A stretch of DNA of 64,000 nt, taken from NCBI GenBank assembly GCA_012932865.1, contig SAXG01000007.1:558001-622000 (forward strand), given 5' to 3'. The notes under the pieces are model-generated. The model did no database searches. It was not told where the DNA came from and saw nothing but the letters and a program-made list of their open reading frames with translations. Made by a program: the position numbers and the translations under genes. Below, in pieces: positions 57,723-64,000 of this stretch. Origin of the DNA: Amylostereum areolatum. Lineage: Eukaryota; Basidiomycota; Agaricomycetes; Russulales; Stereaceae. The first letter of the stretch is position 1. Each line of letters opens with the position of its first letter.

Positions 57723-59675
57723 TGCACCACAGAATGCCACCTGTCAGCTGTGTTTGCTCTCGCGCGATCTGTCATTTGACCGTCCCCGTTCCTTCCAAGT
57801 TCCCATGCTCGCTCCGAGGTCGCGGCCAGGCGAACATACCGCCTTGCGCACGACTGGAGCCTCGCACTGCGCACCGTCCGACGTAGCCACCGTCAACGGC
57901 ATGCCCTATCCAGTTTGATCTGTTAAAATTCTTCTACGAATTTCCAGAAGACCCCGCTGGTAATACTGAGCAGTGGGTTCCCCACGATCCCGAGCCCTGG
58001 TATTCAACCGTGTGAGCCGTTGTCTGTTCCTCTCCGTTTCCCTAGGCATTTCGTGCGAGCTCGTGTCGTAAGGGCCATGGCACCTTCTAGACCTCGTTAT
58101 CTATTCTGCTCATCCTCTCGATACCGAGTATCAAGGGTCGCTGCTGAGGTTGAATGTATCTTATAGCATTCCTGGAGACTGACGTGGATTATCCCATACG
58201 ACCACGCAAAATCCTGGGGTCCTCAAGATCGGCAACAAACCTCATGTATAATCACGATCGCGGAGGCCCACTATACTCAGAACAACTGTCTTCTGAGCTA
58301 GGTCAGCCACGGAGACTAGAGGCCCACGCATATCATTATCAATCAGCGGTGAATGTTCCACTGCAGCGGGTTGGTGCGCCATCATTGACGCAGCGACTTC
58401 ACAGTTCAATTTACTTCCGCCGTCGCGGCAGGTAAGTGGGTCGGTGAGAAACGATCGATCGTTATGTCTTAATCTTATTTCACCGTTGAGCAAGCCGTTG
58501 CGAATTGATACTCTACATGACACTTGGTAGAGACCTGGACCGCGGACGCACCGCGCGACGAGCGGGGCAGCCCTCGTAAAACGACTGTCTTCTGGTTGGG
58601 TCTGCGGCGGGAGAGTAAGGCAGCCCTGAATAACCCACTATCGATGAGAGTCCAAGGCAGTCATGATGGAGAGGTCGCCGTCGGACGATGACGGAGCAGG
58701 TACCTGCCGTCGTGGCTAGGATGAACAGTTCTCATTGCCACCACCTATTACCACTGCTGACCTTGACCTTGACCTCGATCTTGAGCTTCATCTGAACGGC
58801 CGAACAGTTGAACCCGCACAATCGCAAGGGACATGAGCGTGATGGAATTAAAAAGCACTCGTTTCAGTGTATCTGTATCAGTCCGGTCAAGCACTGGCAG
58901 AAAACGATCGCAAACGCGGGCATGATGGAAAGCTTGGAGGACCTCGATGGCGTGCACGTATCAAGGGTCAGGCCCTCTAAAATTGAGGCTCAGCAGCCTT
59001 CAACAGGCCGAGCGAACGGTCGGGGTGGTTGATGACTTCCTGCCAGCAGCGGGCATGCATCGCATCCATCAGTCATCCCTCGCAAAGATGTTAAATAAAC
59101 TGGCCCACTGGATGAATGCAAAGTCACCGGCCTTGACAGCTCGCCACTTCGACACAGCAAGGCAGCATGATCATGCAACGCGGTGGACTTGCTTTCGCCT
59201 CCCGGAGTTCCGATCAACCCATAGGTCCGCGGGGAATTGAACGTCTATTCCGAAGGATGTCACAATTACAAGAGTCCAATAATCCCACTCAAAGGATACG
59301 AGCAAACGAGCGACAAGACGACCAAGACGACAGCGGATGGAGGTCAAAAAATGAACAGATCCAAGAGAAAAGGGGGGGACCATCTAGTAGATGGGGAGGG
59401 AAGACTAAGGGGAGGGGAGGGTTGCACGGGAGAGGATCGATTAACGCCTTCAAAGAATAATACATTAGTACAGGTCCGATGTGTGTGTTGAGGTGGATGG
59501 AGGGTGGATGGAGGAGGGTATACACGACAATACGGATCGCAAATAACCATATAAAAAAGAACAACAGGGTGAATAGAATCGTGGTACACTTTGTTGGGGG
59601 AAAGTACAATATGTACAGAGACCCCGAGGGGTCCGAAATAAACTGACGGGTGTCGAAATGGTGAGGAGGGTGGGC
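57723..59675. other. gene-poor region with short repeats
   Basis: No supported gene. Contains the 40-bp repeat at 58280-58318 and a 16-base partial copy near 58578-58594. Confidence 0.5.
58280..58318 (-). repeat. dispersed 40-bp repeat
   Basis: On the minus strand this matches 13111-13150 with few differences (TAGTCTCCGTGGCTGACCT, then CTCAGAAGACAGT). A shorter match, ACGACTGTCTTCTG, lies near 58580. It may be a fragment of a small interspersed element. Confidence 0.6.
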
Positions 59676-61164
59676 CTAGACAGTGTAGACGTTATCCTCC
59701 GACCGCGTGGGCATAGGAAACGCGGGCTTGGTCACTGGTCGGCCGAGCATCTCGACGTCTTCCTCGCCGAGCGTTTCCAGCTTAACCCAATCCTCCTTCA
59801 TTAGCGTCTAGATCACTCCAATGAAAAGGAATGGGGAGCGAAGGGCTCACCATTTTGTGATCAGGATCGGACATGTACCGACCCGAGCTAAAGACCTCGG
59901 TGCGCGAGGAAATGTGCACGCCGACGACCGGACGGGTGCCAGTGGGGGACATGATGTCGGCGCGGTTCGCTCCAGTGTGTGGATTGGTCGCCATGGAGCT
60001 GCTCTTGCCTGGCTGTCGTGAGGAGACGCGCGAGTTGAGCGAGGTCATGAGTGTGTTGGAGTATACTGCGGCAATAACGACGTATGAAGTCAGCGGAAGC
60101 GTCCCTCAAAGAGGCTGCGAGACGCGCACTCTTGCCCAAGATAAGAGCGCTAAGACGATAGGGGTTATTTTAGTAAGCGCAAGACCGGCGGCGGCGGAGA
60201 GAAACCCACAATGCAAGGTGGAGATTGGTGTCTTGAGAGCCGAGGAATAGGGCAAGCTCGATGATGGCAGACGCTGCAGTGACCATCCCGGTCTCCACTG
60301 ACAGCGCAATGAGACGGTTGATGACACGGTCACTGCTATTTAAAGAGTGGGAATTTTTCTTTGCAGAGAAAAGCAGGGAGACCATGGCGATGGAAATCAT
60401 CTATCATAATGGAGCGGAGGTCAGAATGAGATCGGTGAGGTCTATGCATGGAAAGGCGACGCACGATATCGGCGAATGCCCCTCCGCCCAACCAGATACA
60501 CGTCCTCGGGAAGAAGTCGTGAAGTTGTTCGAGGTTTTTGAGACTGGCAATCTGGGAACGAAGGTGATTAGGGCTCGTAGCATTCGCCATGAAGGGGCGC
60601 ATACCCCGACGGTGATAGACAACGTTGCACCCAATTGCGCCAACGCGACCTGCATTGCGACGCTCAGCGGCACTCCCAGTACGAGGAATATAAGCACTCA
60701 CCAGGATGATAACCGCAGGAACCACGCGCCATTTCTTCAGCACGTAGATACGCCAGGCGTAGAAGACCTGGACCATGGTGGCACCTATGAGTGAGCGGTG
60801 AGCGTCGGCCATATACGTGACACACAAAAAAGCTCACCCAGCCCGTCGACAGCGCCAATGGCCGAGAATGTCCAACCCGGTGTTGCCAGGTTGATCGTCC
60901 TTCCCCAGCCCGCGCAGAGTACATGCCACCCCATGGATGCAGCGACGACTGTCCCGAATATGTCCAGCACATATACGACATATACTGCAAAGACGTTCGC
61001 ATCGCGATCGAAAGAATGGGGAATGAGAGGGACAGACCAAGGGCAACGATAACCTTTCGGTCATCGCGGAAGGATATATGGTACAGATCTGAGACATAAT
61101 TGAGTGTGGGCTTCGATGTCAAACGAAAGAAGCACCCACAAAGCTGGACGGTAGATATACCCAT
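59676..61164 (-). CDS. DUF6534 membrane protein
   Basis: Multi-exon gene for a seven-helix membrane protein of the Agaricomycete-expanded DUF6534 family. The segment SDRVINRLIALSVETGMVTA, followed by SIIELALFL-like and YSNTLMTSLNSR, is the family signature at helices 6-7. Earlier parts show VQVFYAWRIYVLKKWRVVPA. A cytosolic tail ends SEDNVYTV. Family members are uncharacterised and resemble receptors in topology. The first ATG used is at 61164 (MGISTVQLCGCFF). A hydrophobic upstream stretch (FIGALFSWLL) is in frame after an acceptor at about 61195, so a first exon further upstream is likely but could not be fixed. Confidence 0.75.
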
Positions 61165-62629
61165 TAATAGCCAGCTGAAGAGGGCCCCGATAAACTAACG
61201 AGGGGCCCGAGGGCCGACGTCAACATGAAATCGGGATTGTGAGACGCGATGACGACGTACTACTGGCCCGACACTGATGACAGCTGAGACTGAGCATGCT
61301 GGGGCGATGGGGTGAGTTGAATAAACACGTACAGGAGCAGAGTTGCGTGGGGCACGGGAGGTTGGGGGGGAGGGGAGGACATGGTGGTACAAGAAGGGCT
61401 CCTAGTCGAAATGGGACTGTCGGCGGGGGGCGAGAGACCAGCTCGCGCGTTTTGGAGGGGAGGCTATATGGAGGAGGAAGTCGCGCTGGGCACTGGCAGT
61501 GGTCAGTGAGTCCACTTTTGATGAGATCAGAGGGGGTGCCTTTGTCTGTGCTTCTCGTTCGGTCCTGGACTGAAACCTCCTTTTCCTCCGCCAGCCTCCT
61601 GATTGCAGCGTGGGCGAGCCGCCGCTCCATCACGGTGTGTCGATCTTACCCCGCCGATCTTCATCCGGAGGATCGCCTTGCTCAGCGGTCAGCACAGTCA
61701 GTTGCCGCGTACATATCCCATTGATTGTTCGAAACTTATCAGAGCTCACCACATGGATATCACCGTATCCTGTTCTGGTCGCGGATACCAAGATAATTAT
61801 TGCAACTTTGCTCGGAGATGGTCGCGGAGGTGAACTCCCGATGAACCGGGGTTGGCAATCTAACCGGTCCCGTGAAGCATCACCGAGATCTTGGGCCTCT
61901 CCCTAGCAGATCATGGCTTCCTTCGAGTACGTATCTTTTGAAATGCCATTTCATGCACCCGGACAAACAGCAGGGGCTATTTTATGGGCCATCGCAGAGC
62001 AAGTTCTCTCAAAGTTCCAACGCGCCCAGTGACTTCAGTGAGCCCAACGCCTCCTACTCCTGAGTAACGACGATAAGATCCAGGCTCGAATCGCCGACGA
62101 GATGGCGCCTCATCGGATCGTCCGGTTCGTCCGGTTCGAACCGGCAGTCCTGAAATTGAAAGTTTGAAACCCACAAAGCCTGCACCTTACCTGCACTGCA
62201 AAGTGAGAAACGCACCTTTGGGCGTAGCGTACGGATGTTTCATACCACGTCACAGTTCCGGTATTGCACTCCTGAGCAGCAGCTGCTATTCTCCGGGTGG
62301 GCGGAGAATAATTGAGAGGTCCTATGCCCGACCCACGTCGCTTCCATCTGATGAGAGCAATGGGTTCTATGATTTCATCGTAAGTAGTTGGCAGATAGCG
62401 TGTACAAGTATCGCTGGACGCAATAAGACCAAGGATATTGCGTCCCACGTGCGAGAGATCTTGAGAGCCTGCGTCGCGCCTCGTGTTACTCTAGAAGTAA
62501 AATTGAATATGTCGGTGGTTCTTCGATGAGCAACGAATGGCGGATATATAGCTGAGGTCGTGTTGGATTTGGGGATGATGGAGTACATCAGCTTCTGGCG
62601 CTATCTGACGCTCCCCGAGGGGAAAAGGG
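61165..62629. other. upstream region of DUF6534 gene, no supported gene
   Basis: May contain the missing first exon of the DUF6534 gene near 61195-61400. Otherwise only short frames. Confidence 0.45.
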
Positions 62630-64000
62630 GGGGGGGGCAGTCTTGAGGGGAGAGAAGAACCTGAGGTGATATTTATGATCAGTTTTCAGACGACTTGTCC
62701 ACTGCTGCTCGTTGAAGCACTAGGAGGGTACCGTGAGCTGATTTTCACCACTCTTTACACCTCTTTGGGCGGTGAATTCCACCGCTCGAAGTACTCGTTT
62801 TCAGTACCATGGAATGAATTTCAGTCCTGCACGGGGTGATTTTCGTGATGTGAAAATCACCGGAAAAAAGTACCATTTCACCGCTTTTTTGTCACGAATT
62901 CTCACTTTCTCGTAACGCCGACGCGTGAATATCAGCATGAAAAACAGTGAAAAGCAACACCCCATGGTGATATACAGCAGCTTTCATCCTCAAAACCCTT
63001 GGCAGGATCCAGCACTTTACGCGTTCATAAACAGACACATGGCATTATGAGCTCATAATCACACTACAATATACACTATATACAAATCTATGCACACCGC
63101 TGGCGGTACCCAACGAGACCCTCTCGCGTAACCACGTCTCCTCTTCGTGACGTCCACCCGCACGCCCCGGGCCCAAATGCGAATGGCTGGAATGGCTGTC
63201 GGAGTGTAAGCAGCAGCATCGAAGCGATGCGCGCGTGGGGCGTGGCCTGTCCAAACATTTAATATCGCTCCGTGGCAAGGGAGAGAAGGCGGAATACTCA
63301 CCCCCATCTGATACCCTAGCATCCCCCGTTTTGTGTCCATCAATGACAGTCCCCGGCCATGCTCTATGTAAACAAAAGTCAGCAGCCGAAGAGACTGTCG
63401 CCATCACCGAAGAGAAATGAGACGGTGCGAGAGCACCGGCAACGGCGGTGAAGAGCCGCTGTCACCGATGCACAATGCATAAGAGGCCATATGGCCTGGG
63501 TTTGTGATGTTGAGTGAACCGTGAACGAGCCGCTTCATGCTACAAAGCATGCGCGGGACGAGCCGGAGGAGGATAGAAGGAAAAAAATAGATCAATACGA
63601 AGACGTACCGTTGCAAAGAGTTGCCCAGACTTAGGGTACACTTTATGTGTCCTTACGAGAACATGGAAGGGGAGGGTGGAGAGGGAGAGTGCACGACGAC
63701 TGAACCCGTCGCCGAGTCGTTGAGGAAGAAGCTGAAGCGCTGAAGTCGAACCATGCGCGTGAGCTGGCGACATCACGGATACGTGACTGACCATCACTGG
63801 TTCGTGACGATTGTTACGAGTCCGTGACCAAGGAACCGCTGATGGAAATCACCATGTAAAGCGGTTATCACGCTTGTCTGAAAAACAGCTCCAAATCACC
63901 ACCTGTCGAAATCACCCCAAAAATCACCTTAATTCGGAAATTCACCACATCAAACGGTGGGAAACAGTCGGACATGTCCTTATAGTGGAAGTACTTTCCA
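62630..64000. repeat. repeat-rich AT-leaning region, possible mobile element
   Basis: The motif GGTGATTT or its complement AAATCACC recurs many times in 62850-62880 and 63840-63950, with a near-perfect hairpin GGTGATTTTC-gtgatgt-GAAAATCACC at about 62850. Copies of TCCGTGAC / GTGACTGA type lie near 63775-63830. No transposase frame is seen. It may be one end of an element cut by the window edge, or a nonautonomous element. Confidence 0.4.

Overview
The window is nuclear DNA of a filamentous basidiomycete, most likely an Agaricomycete. The evidence is the dense layout of genes split by many short introns (about 50-75 nt, GT...AG), the fungal gene set (Nic96/Nup93, SMN, eIF5, Fra2-type BolA, Dnmt2), a DUF6534 seven-helix protein typical of Agaricomycetes, and two TPR-CHAT proteins. 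I saw no rRNA, tRNA, CRISPR array or plasmid-like feature.

Layout. (1) 218-7065 is a complete DNA transposon with perfect 32-bp terminal inverted repeats and an 8-bp target duplication (GCTGTGAA). Its single nine-exon gene joins a Ulp1-type cysteine protease to a DDE transposase without a frame break (1914 aa). It appears to interrupt an older gene. (2) 8038-13230 holds a TPR-CHAT protease gene (minus strand) and a repeat block that recurs near a second, plus-strand TPR-CHAT gene at 32968-36367. (3) 13.7-30.8 kb holds housekeeping and metabolic genes: a peroxisomal SCP2-type thiolase, eIF5, two tandem APC-family permeases, a BolA/Fra2 protein and a mitochondrial-type SDR. Three members of an unrecognised small gene family (13710, 26262, 30152) lie among them. 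(4) 38.6-44.5 kb holds an FAD aromatic-type monooxygenase and an ABC half-transporter with a polyglycine insert. (5) 45.1-57.7 kb is a conserved core: Dnmt2-type tRNA methyltransferase, PHD-finger protein, SMN, Nic96/Nup93 and an unrecognised conserved-looking protein. (6) 59.7-61.2 kb encodes a DUF6534 membrane protein. From 62.6 kb to the end is repeat-rich, gene-poor DNA that may be part of another mobile element.

Most genes look like independent transcription units. The parts that stand out are the Ulp1-DDE transposon and the paired TPR-CHAT genes, which resemble protease modules used in immunity and programmed cell death. Exon boundaries were assigned by eye from splice signals and reading phase; where spliced lengths were summed and divided by three this is stated.
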